Shown here in pieces: positions 32,961-43,104 of a stretch of 64,000 bases of DNA. Each line of letters starts with the position of its first letter. Within the stretch, counting starts at the first letter, position 1. Made by a program: the position numbers and the translations under genes. Below the pieces are notes generated by a model. That model worked only from the letters and a program-made list of their open reading frames with translations, did not search any database and was not told where the DNA came from. The DNA is from Bicyclus anynana (lineage: Eukaryota; Arthropoda; Insecta; Lepidoptera; Nymphalidae): positions 8,712,501-8,776,500 of the forward strand of contig NC_069086.1 in the NCBI RefSeq assembly GCF_947172395.1. The letters run 5' to 3'.

Positions 32961-33375
32961 AAAATAAAAAAATATGTACTTAACATCAAAAAACTCCGCA
33001 AGTACTGTTCAGGCGGACTGTTTCGATTTTTTTTTAATGAGAAGTATGTTATTTTGTTTAGCTGCTATGCAATAGTTTATCTAGTTTTATCTTACATAAC
33101 GAAGTGCTTGCAAAATTTGCAAATTATTCCCACGGGATCAAATAGAATGGAGCGTAAACTGTAATGTGAAATATTATTTTAACTGCTCATGTGCTCATAA
33201 CAATATTTTCAGTTATACCTAAGCAGAACATAAAATTTGCTTTCAAATGAAATACCTATAAATTTTAAAAATTATTCGAGAGACAAAAAAAAAATTGTTG
33301 TTGGTAAAGAATTATCAACAATTAGGTAAGTGTACATCAAACAATATAGACATACGAAACAGAGTAACTCGAAAT

Positions 33376-33421
33376 CTATATTTATACTAATATTAAAAAG
33401 CTGAAGAGTTTGTTTGTTTAA
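33376..33421 (+). mobile_element. H2 Helitron 5' end only
   Basis: TATACTAATATTAAAAAGCT GAAGAGTTTGTTTGTTT matches the first 45 bp of H2 and then the similarity stops. Confidence 0.65.
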
Positions 33422-33540
33422 TGAAATTTTTATATTTAAAAAAAAATTAGGGATCCTTCCTGAGACTCCAATAATGTAGCCCATTGATGTTAGAATAACA
33501 TAATGTACTACAGCTTTGCAGAACACATCATTTTCTACAA

Positions 33541-33950
33541 AAAATGTCACAACAACATATATCTATCTTCTATATTTTAGCAGATATAGTACCTTTTGTA
33601 CTTTATTAAATTATTTAAATTATATACTAAGGTTTACGTCATTATTTACACAAGTAAACTTAAACCCTTATCAAAATGAATTTCTTAATAATCAAGAGAA
33701 TATTATAGAGATAAAATTTGCCTTTTACAGTATGTTAATTAATCATATAGTTTCGGAGATACTATAAAATTTGTAAAAAATTAAAAAATGCCGCTAAAAG
33801 ACGCCCCGCGGTTTTACCCATATAGCACCTGTTCCCGTAGAAACACGGAGTAAAAGCATAGCTGATGATACTCGCAAATAACGTAGCTTTCTATCGGTGT
33901 TTAGATCCAGTGATAACCCCCTACAACCACACACAAACTTTACCTCTTAC
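33541..33950 (-). mobile_element. Long H3 element (H3L), copy 1
   Basis: On the minus strand it runs from TAAGAGGTAAAGTTTGTGTG through the H3 core and GACGCCCC-type segment (33800-33815). It continues into about 250 bp that matches the reverse strand of 35945-36180 (GTTTCGGAGATA, TTATTTACACAAGTAAACTT). A plus-strand frame there (residues RFTSLFTQVNLNPYQN) has a close counterpart on the minus strand of the other copy (RFTSLFTQLNLNPYQN). Frames in both are short and shifted upstream, so this is shared repeat DNA and not a shown gene. Confidence 0.65.
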
Positions 33951-33952
33951 AA

Positions 33953-34172
33953 TCACACTAATATTATAAAGGCGAAAGTTTGTATGTAAGTGGGTGTGAA
34001 GGTTTGTTCCTCCTTTACGCTGTGGCTACAGAAGCGATTTGGCTGAAATTTTAAATGGAAATAGATTTCACTCTGGAATAACAGATAGGCTACTTTCATC
34101 CCAAATCCATGGTTCCCGTGTGAATTTTGAAAAACTGAAAACCACACGGACGAAGTCGCGGGCGTCCGCTAT
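33953..34172 (+). mobile_element. H1 Helitron-like element
   Basis: TCACACTAATATTATAAAGG to GGGCGTCCGCTAT (CTAG mutated to CTAT). The core GAAGCGATTTGGCTGAAATT is intact. It directly abuts the 5' end of the H3L copy, in opposite orientation. Confidence 0.86.
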
Positions 34173-34547
34173 TATTTACATTTTTTGAAATCAAATTATT
34201 GTTTTTGTTTTTGTCATCAATATTTTCTATTTGCGAATAAATCATTTTTAGGCACTGTGAAGCCCAAAACACTTACTCAGGGATATCTGGATTTATGCAC
34301 TCGAAGAATGGTTTATAGACACTTACGATGAATATCAATGATGTAAGAATACATGGATTTAATATATTATGAAGTAGACAGCGAAGCGGAGGAAATAATA
34401 TAAGAATATTTCAATAGTAGAGCAATTAATCAAGATGCAGTATTGCTAGTTGACGGTGGCTATACTCGTAAATCATAACAAGGAATTTGAAGGGTCGAGT
34501 GGATTTCTTTTGTTACTCACAGAGTTTTGACAGAAGAACTGAAGATA
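34173..34547. other. Unassigned sequence
   Basis: No gene or repeat recognised. Confidence 0.45.
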
Positions 34548-34860
34548 GCTGTGATAGCCCAGTGGATATGACCTCTGCCTCCGATTTCGGAGGGTGTGGG
34601 TTCGAATCCGGTCCGGGGCATGCACCTCCAACTTTGCAGGGTGTGCATTTTAAGAAATTAAATATCACGTGTCTAAATCGGTGAAGGAAAACATCGTGAG
34701 GAAACCTGCATACCAGAGAATTTCTTAATTCTCTGCGTGTGTGAAGTCTGCCAATCCGCGTTGGGTCAGCGTGCTGGACTATTGGCCTAACCTCTCTCAT
34801 TCTGAGAGGAGACTCGAGCTCAGCAGTGAGCCGTATATGGGTTGATAACGACAACGACGA
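34548..34860 (+). mobile_element. SINE-A, full length
   Basis: GATAGCCCAGTGGATATGAC, GGGTTCGAATCCGGTCCGGG, then the complete body to TATGGGTTGATAACGACAAC. It is one of the best-preserved copies. The 121-codon antisense frame (34513-34878) is a shadow of it. Confidence 0.9.
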
Positions 34861-34944
34861 GAGTCTTGAACTGTACATTCTACTTCCACGCAGACTTTAG
34901 AATAGAAAATAGTAAGGGAAATTCGTGAATGCCTATAAATCATA

Positions 34945-35075
34945 ATAGTTCCGTGGTAAAGAGACCAGACTCAACACTGTCAGGGCATTGGATCGATTCC
35001 CGACCGTTGGTCTATTGTCGTGCCCACTCCTAACACAGTTTCTACGGCTAATTAAAGGGGAATGAGAGTAAGTCC
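34945..35075 (+). mobile_element. SINE-D, decayed
   Basis: TAGTTCCGTGGTAAAGAG (A-box region), GGATCGATTCCCGACCG (B box), GTTGGTCTATTGTCGTGCCC, then GGCTAATTAAAGGGGAATGA, the order seen at 5583. Confidence 0.75.
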
Positions 35076-35119
35076 TCATTTGCATGAGATTTGAAAATGC
35101 AATACGTTAGCCCTCATTC

Positions 35120-35150
35120 GCACGAGAGTTTTTTAAAAAAACTTTCGTGC
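35120..35150. repeat. Near-perfect palindrome
   Basis: GCACGAGAGTTTTTT and AAAAAACTTTCGTGC form a stem with one mismatch, flanked by CCTCATTC and TAATGCCGG. It is probably a small palindromic repeat. Confidence 0.6.
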
Positions 35151-35234
35151 TAATGCCGGCTAATGATACACAAAACACACGAAAATATTCTTTTTCAAAT
35201 TATAAAAAAAAAACACGTACAAACTTATTTAAAA

Positions 35235-35757
35235 CTAGCGGACGCCCGCGACTTCATCCGCGTAAAAATTGATGTAAACTTCTTTACCTCTACCTTATCC
35301 TGCTCGTAAACCTAGACAATCCTACCCTACCCTACCCCTACCTTACTCCTACCCTACCGCTAACGCTAACCCTACCCTCCCCCCACCTTACTCCTACCCT
35401 AACCTTACCCGTAACCTATCCATACCCTACCCTACCCTACCCCTAATCTACCCTTACCCTACCCCTACCTTACCCCTACCCTAACCCTACCCTACCCGTA
35501 CCCTACCCGTACCCTACCCCTATCCTACTCCTCCCCTATACGTTCCATATCCTTCCCCTACCTCTACCTTGTCCCTACCCTACACTACCCCTACCTTATT
35601 CGTACCCTACCCTACACTTTCCCTAAATTACCCCTACCCTACCTATATCCTACCCCTTCCCTAACCCTATCCTATCCCTACCCTCAGCAAAATTGGTCCA
35701 GCCTTTTGTGCGTGGTGCAATGACCAAAAGACTATAATTTCCCAAGCGACTTCTATG
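35235..35757 (-). mobile_element. H1-type Helitron carrying a TAGGG-like minisatellite
   Basis: The minus-strand 3' end is intact (GAAGTCGCGGGCGTCCGCTAG, ending at 35235). The 5' side reads TAGCATAGAAGTCGCTTGG and GGCTGGACCAATTTTGC near 35700-35755. About 390 bp between them are degenerate CCCTA-rich repeats, TAGGG-rich on the element's own strand. It is the same layout and orientation as 46758-47283. Confidence 0.75.
35307..35690. repeat. Degenerate CCCTA/CCCCTA minisatellite
   Basis: Units alternate between CCCTA and CCCCTAC with many single changes (CCCTAACC, CCCGTACC). Insect telomeres are usually TTAGG; these units are longer and variable. It sits wholly inside a Helitron-like element, so it is an internal satellite and not a chromosome end. 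Confidence 0.85.
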
Positions 35758-36475
35758 CTAATACTATAAAGAGGTAAAGTTTGTGTGGTTGTCGGGGGTA
35801 ATATCTGGATCTACTGGACCGATTTGGAAAATCCTTTTACCAATAGAAAGCTACATTATTTGCGAGTGTCATAGGCTATGTCTGGTTCTCATATTCACAC
35901 GGGAACGGGAAACACGTAATTGAAACCGCGGGGCGTCATATAGCGGCATTTCTGCGACTTTCAGAAATTTTGTATTATCTCCGAAACTATATAACTAATT
36001 AACACTGTAAAGGGCAAATCTTATCTCTATAATATCCTTGTGATTATTAAATAATTTATTTTGATAAGGATTTAAGTTTAGTTGTGTAAATAATGACGTA
36101 AACCTTAATTTAAAATTTAAATAATTTATTAAAGTACTAAAGGTACTATAATCTGCTAAAATATAAAAGATAGATATATGGTGTCGCGGACTTTTTTGTA
36201 GATCTTTTAAAGGTTCAAAAAGCCTCCATACATTCATTTCAGTTATACGCAATGGTTGAGGCAGCGCATGCGAATAAGTAAGTTTTTCGGTCCGACCTGT
36301 AAGAGAAAACCCGCGATAACTCAGTAGTTATATATGATAGAAATATAAAATATAGCCTATAGCACTCCCCGATAACGTAGCATTCTACTGGTGAATTTTT
36401 AAAATCGGACCAGTAGTTCCGAAGATTACCCCATTTCAAAAAATTGTTACAAACTTACAAACTTTACCTCTTTAT
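35758..36475 (-). mobile_element. Long H3 element (H3L), copy 2, inverted ends
   Basis: Both outer ends read TATTATAAAGAGGTAAAGTT inward (left near 35765, right as its reverse complement at about 36462), so about 180 bp at each end are H3 sequence in opposite orientation. The middle holds GGTGTCGCGGACTTTTTTGT, CAATGGTTGAGGCAGCGCAT and the segment shared with 33541-33790. The minus-strand frame 35995-36252 (85 codons) is the one with a counterpart at 33.6 kb. Confidence 0.65.
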
Positions 36476-37148
36476 AATATTATATTTAAAATACGCTATT
36501 AAGCAAATTTATGTGAGTCATTCTTTAAATAAAAAGATAAAGCAATGTTTATAACAGAAGCATCACAAAGTATGAGTGGTTTAAACAAGTACATTTTTGA
36601 AGCTTGCAATTGTTGGGTAGTTTAACAAATAATTGTATGGTCACACTCTGACGGCCGCCATTAAACCAGTCTGTATCCACTGTCCGTGTTTTATTGCGTC
36701 ATACTCAACTGGCGACGATGGGATACTCATACGATGGGATACTCAACTATAATATAATCTAAAGAGTTAATAAGACACAGATCCTACTAACCTATTATTA
36801 ATTCGGTGCTTTGTTGCCTAAAATGTTCAAAAAGGACAAAAAAATAAACGTGGCTCATAGTACTATAATCATGTGCTATCGCCCGGAGAAAAGAGACTTT
36901 AGTTCATTGTACTTTTTAACGAGAGTTAAACTGCGGGCTCGTAATGTATGATCTCGTATACTTTAATTTTCCTTCCGCAGCGAATGCAGTAATTAATGAA
37001 GACTACTGGCCCACCGTGGAGTTTATATTATCAACCGGAAGTACTGCGCCAGTGTTCATAGAACTTTTGCAGACTTTTTGGAGCTCGTCTCGTATAGTCC
37101 AAGATCCGGTGTAAGAAATATATACCCTCATTTGTTATTTATAAAGGT
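36476..37148. other. Unassigned sequence
   Basis: GATGGGATACTCA is repeated in tandem at 36719-36747 (17 bp period). Otherwise no gene or repeat is recognised. Confidence 0.45.
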
Positions 37149-37339
37149 CTAGCTAACGCCGCGCGGTTTTACCCACGTGGTTCCCGTTCCCGTAGGAATT
37201 CGGAGATAATATATAGTCTATAGCCTTCCTCGATATCTAATACTAAAAGAATTTTTCAAATCGAACCAGTAGTTCCTGAGATTAGCGCGTTCAATCAAAC
37301 AAACAAACAAACACTTCAGCTTTATAATATTAGTATAGA
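37149..37339 (-). mobile_element. H2 Helitron-like element, intact ends
   Basis: Minus-strand TCTATACTAATATTATAAAG (37339) to CGGCGTTAGCTAG (37149). An expanded GTTT run near the 5' end gives (AAAC)n on the plus strand. Confidence 0.88.
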
Positions 37340-37432
37340 TAACAAATAAATGATAGAAAATATGACACATTGCAAATAGGTTGCCTAGTCAAATATCAGC
37401 TGGATAATATTAAATGATTATATTGTTGATTA

Positions 37433-37500
37433 ATTTTTTTAAATGTACTTTGCTAATTTTTTTAAATGTAATTTTTTTAAATGTACTTTGCTTTGCTTTG
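37433..37500. repeat. Short tandem repeat TTTTTTTAAATGTA
   Basis: Three copies of TTTTTTTAAATGTA, two followed by CTTTGCT, then a CTTTG run. Likely replication slippage. Confidence 0.7.
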
Positions 37501-37651
37501 TTAATTAAAAAAATGTAAACTTGTTAAAAGAATACCTAACAGAATTGAAAACGTAAGGTTTGCCTGCTTTCAGTTCTGTGGTGTTGTTTCTTTTTGCTGT
37601 GGTGTTGCTAGATGTAAATAGGCAAGTAAATGTTATTTAGTATACGCTCTG

Positions 37652-37950
37652 AGTGGATATAATCATATGACCTCTGCCTCCGATTCCGGAGGGTGTGGGT
37701 TCGAATCGGGTTCGGGGCATGCACCTCCAACTTTTCAGTGCATTTTAAGAAATTAAATATCACGTGTCTCAATCGTTGAAGGAAAACATCGTGAGGAAAC
37801 CTGCATACCAGAAAATTACCTTAATTCTCTGCGTGTGTGAAGTCTGCCAATCCGCATTGGGCCAGCGTGGTGGACTATTGGCCTAACCCCTCTCATTCTG
37901 AGAGGAGACTCTAGCTCAGCAGTGAGCCGAATACGGGTTGATGACGACGA
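37652..37950 (+). mobile_element. SINE-A, nearly full length
   Basis: The A-box region is damaged (GGATATAATCATATGACC). GGGTTCGAATCGGGTTCGGG and the full body follow, to ATACGGGTTGATGACGACGA. Confidence 0.87.
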
Positions 37951-38046
37951 TACGCTCATCAGTTATTTAGTCGTCTAATATGTCAAATGAAAGCTTATTT
38001 TATGCTTTATTTAACTGTGTTGTATGTAAAAAGGATGTTTTTTTTT

Positions 38047-38250
38047 ATTTTTTACAATTTAGCCCTTGACTACAATCTCACCTGATGGTAAGTGATGATG
38101 CAGTCTTAGATGGAAGCGGGCTAACTTGTTAGGAGGAGGATGAAACTCCACACTCCTTTCGGTTTCTACACGACATCGTACCAGAACGCTAAATCGCTTG
38201 GCGGTACGTCTTTGACGATAGGGTGGTAACTAGCCACGGCCGAACCAGAC
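38047..38250 (-). mobile_element. SINE-B, head missing
   Basis: Tail TTTACAATTTAGCCCTTGAC, AAGTGATGATGCAGTCTTAG, CGCTTGGCGGTACGTCTTTG and ACTAGCCACGGCCGAA, then it stops. It is 5'-truncated on the minus strand. Confidence 0.85.
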
Positions 38251-38633
38251 AAAAATCTGCTCGCAAAAATCTGGTCGCAATTTAACTAGGCAACCTATTT
38301 GCAATGTGTCACTGTGAATATTATCTATCATTTATTTCTTAGCTTCACTAATAAAGAACAGATGAGGTACATACTTCAACTGCCGGATCTTGGACTAGTA
38401 ATTTTCATGGTAGGTACCTTGTGTCTGTGAAATATTGCCGGGTATTCCTCCTATAAGAGTTGTTTTAATGCGTATGTCCGTCTAGACGATATTATCATCT
38501 AAGAATTTCGTCTGTGAACTCCAGTCCTACAACTGTCGGATGCTAATCTTACTTGATACTTTAAGAAAAATAAAATGTTGGCTATGCAATTTTCTGTATA
38601 ATTTAAGCAGATACGAGAATTGCTTTACCTATC
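38251..38633. other. Unassigned sequence
   Basis: AACTAGGCAACCTATTTGCAATGTGTCA-type text at 38285-38310 is partly the reverse complement of 37368-37390 (TGACACATTGCAAATAGG region), a short inverted repeat about 0.9 kb apart. Nothing else is recognised. Confidence 0.45.
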
Positions 38634-38725
38634 TGACGGCTGAGTGGATGGATAGTGACCCTGGGTAGTGCTTTTTGCATCCATGGCCATAGGCTCGAAA
38701 CCCACAACTGAAAAATATTATACAG
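38634..38725 (+). mobile_element. SINE-C head fragment
   Basis: GGATAGTGACCCTG, TTTTTGCATCCATGGCCATA, CTCGAAACCCACAACTG resemble the SINE-C head with a small internal duplication (GTGACCCTGGGTAGTG). Confidence 0.65.
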
Positions 38726-38927
38726 AAAAAATCATACAATTGTAAGATTTTTTATAGCGTTATCCGCTATAAAAAATTCAAACAAACCTATATACATAAA
38801 AATGGAAAGTCAATTAAAAAAAATGTTAATAATCACATTAAACACTTTGTATTACCAATAGCTTTCGTATTATACCTTTTTTATAGTTAGCATATAATTT
38901 TATCTCTTCGTACTGTTTGTGTGTTTA

Positions 38928-39128
38928 AGAAATTAAATATCACGGTCCAACGGTGAAGGAAAACATCGTGAGGAAACCTGCATACCAGAGAAATTTCTTA
39001 ATTCTCTGCGTGTGTGTAGTCTGCCACTCCGCATTGGGCCAGCGTGGTGGACTATTGGCCTAACCCCTCTCATTCTTAGAGGAGACTCGAGCTCAGCAGT
39101 GAGCCGAATATGGGTTGATAACGACGAT
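38928..39128 (+). mobile_element. SINE-A, head missing
   Basis: It starts at AAGAAATTAAATATCACGG and continues through GTGAAGGAAAACATCGTGAG to TATGGGTTGATAACGACGAT. The tRNA head is absent. Confidence 0.85.
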
Positions 39129-39292
39129 AGCTACATATTCATACATGATAACATGAACAATGGAAGGTCAATTGCTAAAAAATTCAAATGTTAATTTACA
39201 TAATATAAAAAACTTTGTATTATAGGTTTCATATAACCTTCATAAAGTTAGTATACAATTTTATCTCTTCGTACTGTTTAAATAGTTTATTT

Positions 39293-39432
39293 TTTATTCT
39301 TTTCAAGTTAGCCCTTGTACACAATCTCATCTGATGGTAAGTGATGTTAGGCTAACTGGTTAGGAGGAGGATGACAATCCACACCTCTTTCGGTTTCTAC
39401 ACGGCATCGTACCAGAACGCTAAATCGCTTAG
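39293..39432 (-). mobile_element. SINE-B fragment with internal deletion
   Basis: Tail TTTTCAAGTTAGCCCTTG, GATGGTAAGTGATG joined directly to TTAGGCTAACTGGTTAGGAG, then ATCGTACCAGAACGCTAAAT. About 20 bp are missing relative to the full copy. Confidence 0.75.
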
Positions 39433-39679
39433 TTTACTGGATACGGTAAACGTAGCCTTACTGGTATAGTATGACGCGTTGAAATATATTGAGTACCTCA
39501 CAAATCTTGGCACGATCTTGGCAAATGATATCATTAGGCGGCTGCGTATCAGTTCCTTTCCGCGCGGGGAATGCCACGCCGCTTCCAATCATTGAACAAT
39601 TTAAATAATACATGAGCCACCTACCCTCATCACTCAGACAATACAACGATAAGCAATTTAAACGTTTATCGATTACTAA
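39433..39679. other. Unassigned sequence
   Basis: GCGGCTGCGTATCAGTTCC and CGCGCGGGGAATGCC (about 39538-39570) are GC-rich. No gene or repeat recognised. Confidence 0.4.
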
Positions 39680-39834
39680 CAGACGCCCCGCGGTAGATTT
39701 CTCATTCCTGTGAAGAGCGGTGGTTTCTCGTTCCTGTGAGAATGCGGAGATTATAAATATTACCCATATTTTAAAAAAAATGTAGTCTTCGAATGGTGAA
39801 TTTTTAAAAACCAGTCAAGTAGTTTAATGTTAGG
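39680..39834 (-). mobile_element. H3 Helitron-like fragment
   Basis: CAGACGCCCCGCGGTAGATT, then a tandem duplication of the TTTCTC(A/G)TTCCTGTGA segment (39699 and 39723), and GTCTTCGAATGGTGAATTTT. The 5' end was lost at the junction with the RTE fragment. Confidence 0.7.
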
Positions 39835-40153
39835 ATGCTGAATCTCTTTGTCTCAAATGCTAAAATGCTGGAGAGAGCAAACTGCAAACGCGAGCTGATA
39901 ACAACTGTAATGAGGCAGAAGGTTGCATTTTTCGAACATCTGCAAAAAGGACCCCTCTATGAGCTTCCTAGGTTGATCCTAGAAGGCAAGATAGTCGGAA
40001 AAAAGGCACGAGGATGGCAGAGACGTAAATGGGTGAACGATATTAAGAAGTGGACCAAGAGTAATTACAGCCAGCTGAAAAATATTTCAAGTGATCGGAA
40101 AAGTTTTCTCCATCTGACCGCCAAACATCAGTTTGAAGAGGGCACCTGATGAA
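39835..40153 (+). mobile_element. RTE-like LINE pol C-terminus
   Basis: An intact 104-codon frame to a stop at 40147-40149 contains RQKVAFFEHL, YELPRLILEGKIVGKKARG, RRKWVNDIKKW and a final HQFEEGT. The LILEGK..GK..RG.RR..W..DI..W pattern is typical of the extreme C-terminus of RTE-clade reverse-transcriptase ORFs. It is truncated at the 5' end. Its 3' tail resumes at 40468-40489 (ACCTGATAATGATGATG) after a SINE-A insertion. Confidence 0.8.
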
Positions 40154-40467
40154 ACAGCCGTGATAGCCCAGTGGATATGACCTCTGCCTCCGATTCCGGA
40201 GGGTGTGGATTCGAATCCGGTCCGAGGCATGCGCCTCTAACTTTTCAGTTGTGTGCATTTTAAGAAATTAAATATCACGTGTCTCAATCGGTGAAGGAAA
40301 ACATCGTGAGGAAACCTGCATACCAGAGAATTATCTTAATTGTCTGCGTGTGTGAAGTCTGCCAATCCGCATTGGGCCAGCGTGGTGGACTATTGGCCTT
40401 ACCCCTCTCATTCTGAGAGGAGACTTGAGCTCAGCAGTGAGCCGAATATGGGTTGATGACGACGATG
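40154..40467 (+). mobile_element. SINE-A, full length, inserted in RTE tail
   Basis: GATAGCCCAGTGGATATGAC to TGGGTTGATGACGACGATG, with an intact body. ACCTGATGA before it (40145-40153) and ACCTGATAA after it (40468-40476) look like the target duplication within the RTE 3' UTR. Confidence 0.9.
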
Positions 40468-40599
40468 ACCTGATAATGATGATGATGAGTTTATGTGTTA
40501 AATCGTAACATACAAAAATCAAATCGTACCTTTTAAGTTGATGGGTATCTTATATGAGACTAAAAATGTATAAAATTAAAAAAAATAAACATACACACA

Positions 40600-40640
40600 G
40601 CCGACTATAGAATCTCCCCCTTTTTAGAAGTCGGTTACAA
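40600..40640 (-). repeat. GAAGTCGGTT repeat, copy 2
   Basis: AGAATCTCCCCCTTTTTAG then AAGTCGGTTACAAG, as at 32905. Confidence 0.5.
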
Positions 40641-40969
40641 GCTTTTCATTTGACGACATGATAAATATTTTTTGCTTTCATCAATAATCTCTTTATTTCT
40701 TTTGAAACATGTATCGTTTAATTTATTTGTCTGGCACCGTTGGTAGTATGCCAAATAAGATTTAACTTGAATTAAAACATTGTCATCCAAACTAAACGTG
40801 TAGGTATTTGCAATATTTATGTGGAAACCGTTGGGGATTCAATAAAAATGGACCGAATAACCGACCGAAATACCTAAATAAACAAATGTTACAAGTTAAA
40901 TAAAACCTTTTAAAACGACTTTACGAGAATAGCGAGAAATTGCAGATAGAAATTTTACTATATTTTAGC
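40641..40969. other. Unassigned sequence
   Basis: No gene or repeat recognised. Confidence 0.45.
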
Positions 40970-41107
40970 TAGTCGACATCCTCCTATGATACAAATAACG
41001 GGGTTTTCTAGTAGTAAATGAATTCCAAAATCGGTTCAGTAGCTCCCAGAGATTACCCCCTACAACACCACAAACTTTACCGCTATACAATATTATTAGT
41101 ATAAATT
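40970..41107 (-). mobile_element. H3 Helitron-like element, internally deleted
   Basis: CTAGTCGACATCC, ATGATACAAATAACGGGGTT, AGAGATTACCCCCTACAACA and ACTTTACCGCTATACAATAT. The region with GGAACGGG near the 3' end is missing. Confidence 0.72.
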
Positions 41108-41222
41108 TAATATATTGTTATAAATAAAATTCGTGTTACGGTGAACGGTGCCTCAATAATATTTGCTCAGCTAACTAGTATGTTGATAAAAATACTTTAA
41201 AAATGAATGTAAAAGAACACAA

Positions 41223-41851
41223 TAAAATGAGAAAAGGTCTCGCTATTGCAGGCTCTTATTCCATAAAACGCTTTTTTGAAATTTGTTGCAGCAAAATTAC
41301 AATAATTCCAGGCGAATATTGGCACTGATGTTGGCATGTTGGCCGTCTGCCACGGATGGACTTTGAAACTTGTAACCTTCTAAAGCTACCTCAGTCCAAA
41401 GTCCATAATTGCCTAGTGTATTTACCTATGGAAGGTGCATAGGATGACAAACTTTCAGCCTTCATAAAATGAGAAAAGGTCTGGCTATCGTAGGCTCTTC
41501 CATAAAACACTTTTTTGAAATGTGTTGCAGCAAAATAGCAATAATAATTGTAGGCCAAATCAGTATTGACGTCGGCACGTTGGCGTTGACCGTCTGCCAC
41601 GGAGGGACTTTGTAACTTGTTACCTTCTAAAACTACCACAGTCCAAAGTCCATAATTGCCTACTGTATTTAATTATAGTATACGATGACAAACTTTGACA
41701 ATTCATAAATTGAGAAAAGGTCTAGCTATCAAATTCCATAAAACGCTTTTTTTGAAATTTGTCGCAGCAAAATAGCAATAATTCTAGGCGAATATCGGCA
41801 CTGACGTTGGCACGTTGGCCGTCTGCCACGGATGGACTTTAGTAAATTTAC
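41223..41851. repeat. 241 bp tandem repeat, about 2.6 copies
   Basis: TGAGAAAAGGTCT recurs at 41229, 41470 and 41711, exactly 241 bp apart each time. Each unit holds CCATAAAACGCTTTTTTGAA, GTTGCAGCAAAAT, GTTGGCCGTCTGCCACGG and, in units 1 and 2, CAGTCCAAAGTCCATAATTG. Units differ by scattered substitutions and small indels. The 82-codon frame on the minus strand (41391-41639) spans part of unit 2 and is not maintained in units 1 and 3. Confidence 0.9.
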
Positions 41852-43022
41852 CGCCCGCAAAAACGTTTGTAACGTTACTCTGAATATGGAAAGTTTAATA
41901 TGAAAAATTTAATAAAATTTAATATTTACAAATACTAGCTTGTTAAAATAATTTCCGTATAAATTTTCGTCAATCTAAATTACGTACCTCTTGAATTATT
42001 CTTGATTGCTGAGAACCGTTATAAAGTCCGTTGCATAGTTTAAAAAAACGCGGAAAACAATACCGTTTTATACTATGTATGTTAAGATGTTCTATGTAAA
42101 TCCCACTCAAATTATTTTTTTTTATTGATTTCACAATGGAATTTCCGAATCATTCCGAACACAGTAAAATACATATTGTAATATAATTTGAACGTCTTTT
42201 TAAATTTTCGAGCCATTTCACTATTTATGATAAATTGGTTAGCTATACCTTTAATGACATTATTATTTTAAAAGTATATTTGCTAAAAAATTTTAATATG
42301 ACCAATATTCCCGGTCTACTCCAATTAAACGGAAATACAGTGTTAATGGAATGGGTACGACAATACATTGAATCTTCAATACGATCAATACAGCGATTCG
42401 ATTTGATTACGATTAGATTCGATCGATTGAGCTAAGATAATGTGTACTACGACTTAAATTGTGGAGTTTGTAAATAGGAACACTTTTTTTTAAATACGAC
42501 ATGTTATGATTTATTCGTTTCTTTAAAGGCTTTCGTTGTTTTTTCCTAGTGACTAATCAAGTGACAAGCGCCAACTAAGGCCCTTTATTGAGATTGAAAG
42601 GTATATTATTTTTATTTCTAAAGAGTGTCGGAATGATAGTAATTGATAGATGTATTTTAAAATTGCAATAGAGTATGTTTTTAATTTTTTCACTTAAATA
42701 CATATTTATATATTTATTATTTTTGCAAATGATGTGTATTCTTTGCACCTACTTGACAAAACATTTTGATCTGACTCTTTACTAGGTTCTTTCTTTTGTT
42801 ATAATGTCACCATCATCTTTAACCACCCACTACATTGTCAGGCTTCCAAACGGAGTGTTTGACAAAGTTAGTTGATAATAATAATTAGTTTGACGTTTAT
42901 TCCTTTAGTGACATCAAGTAACATCGTGGCGTCACAAAATGGACGACAGCGTTTTTGACCTTAGAAAAAAAATAATAAATAATATTATATTTTTATAGAA
43001 AAGACATAGAAATTGTAGAAAA
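41852..43022. other. Unassigned sequence, 1.2 kb
   Basis: AT-rich, with no gene or repeat recognised. Confidence 0.45.
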
Positions 43023-43086
43023 CATAAAGAGTAACAAACATCCAAACATCCATACAAACTTTTGCGTTTATAATATTTTAGTAGGA
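43023..43086 (-). mobile_element. H1 Helitron 5' end fragment
   Basis: AAAGAGTAACAAACATCCAA and CATACAAACTTTTGCGTTTA to TAGTAGGA form the reverse complement of the first about 65 bp of H1. The rest of the element is absent. Confidence 0.78.
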
Positions 43087-43104
43087 TAGGATGTTTTCTA
43101 TGAA

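Noticed and set aside
34513..34878. 121-codon minus-strand ORF
   Set aside because: It is the antisense translation of a SINE-A copy; similar frames appear at other SINE-A copies.
35307..35690. Telomere or subtelomere
   Set aside because: The units are not the insect TTAGG repeat, vary strongly, and are enclosed by a transposon on both sides.
41223..41851. CRISPR array
   Set aside because: Units are 241 bp with no repeat-spacer alternation, and the genome is eukaryotic.
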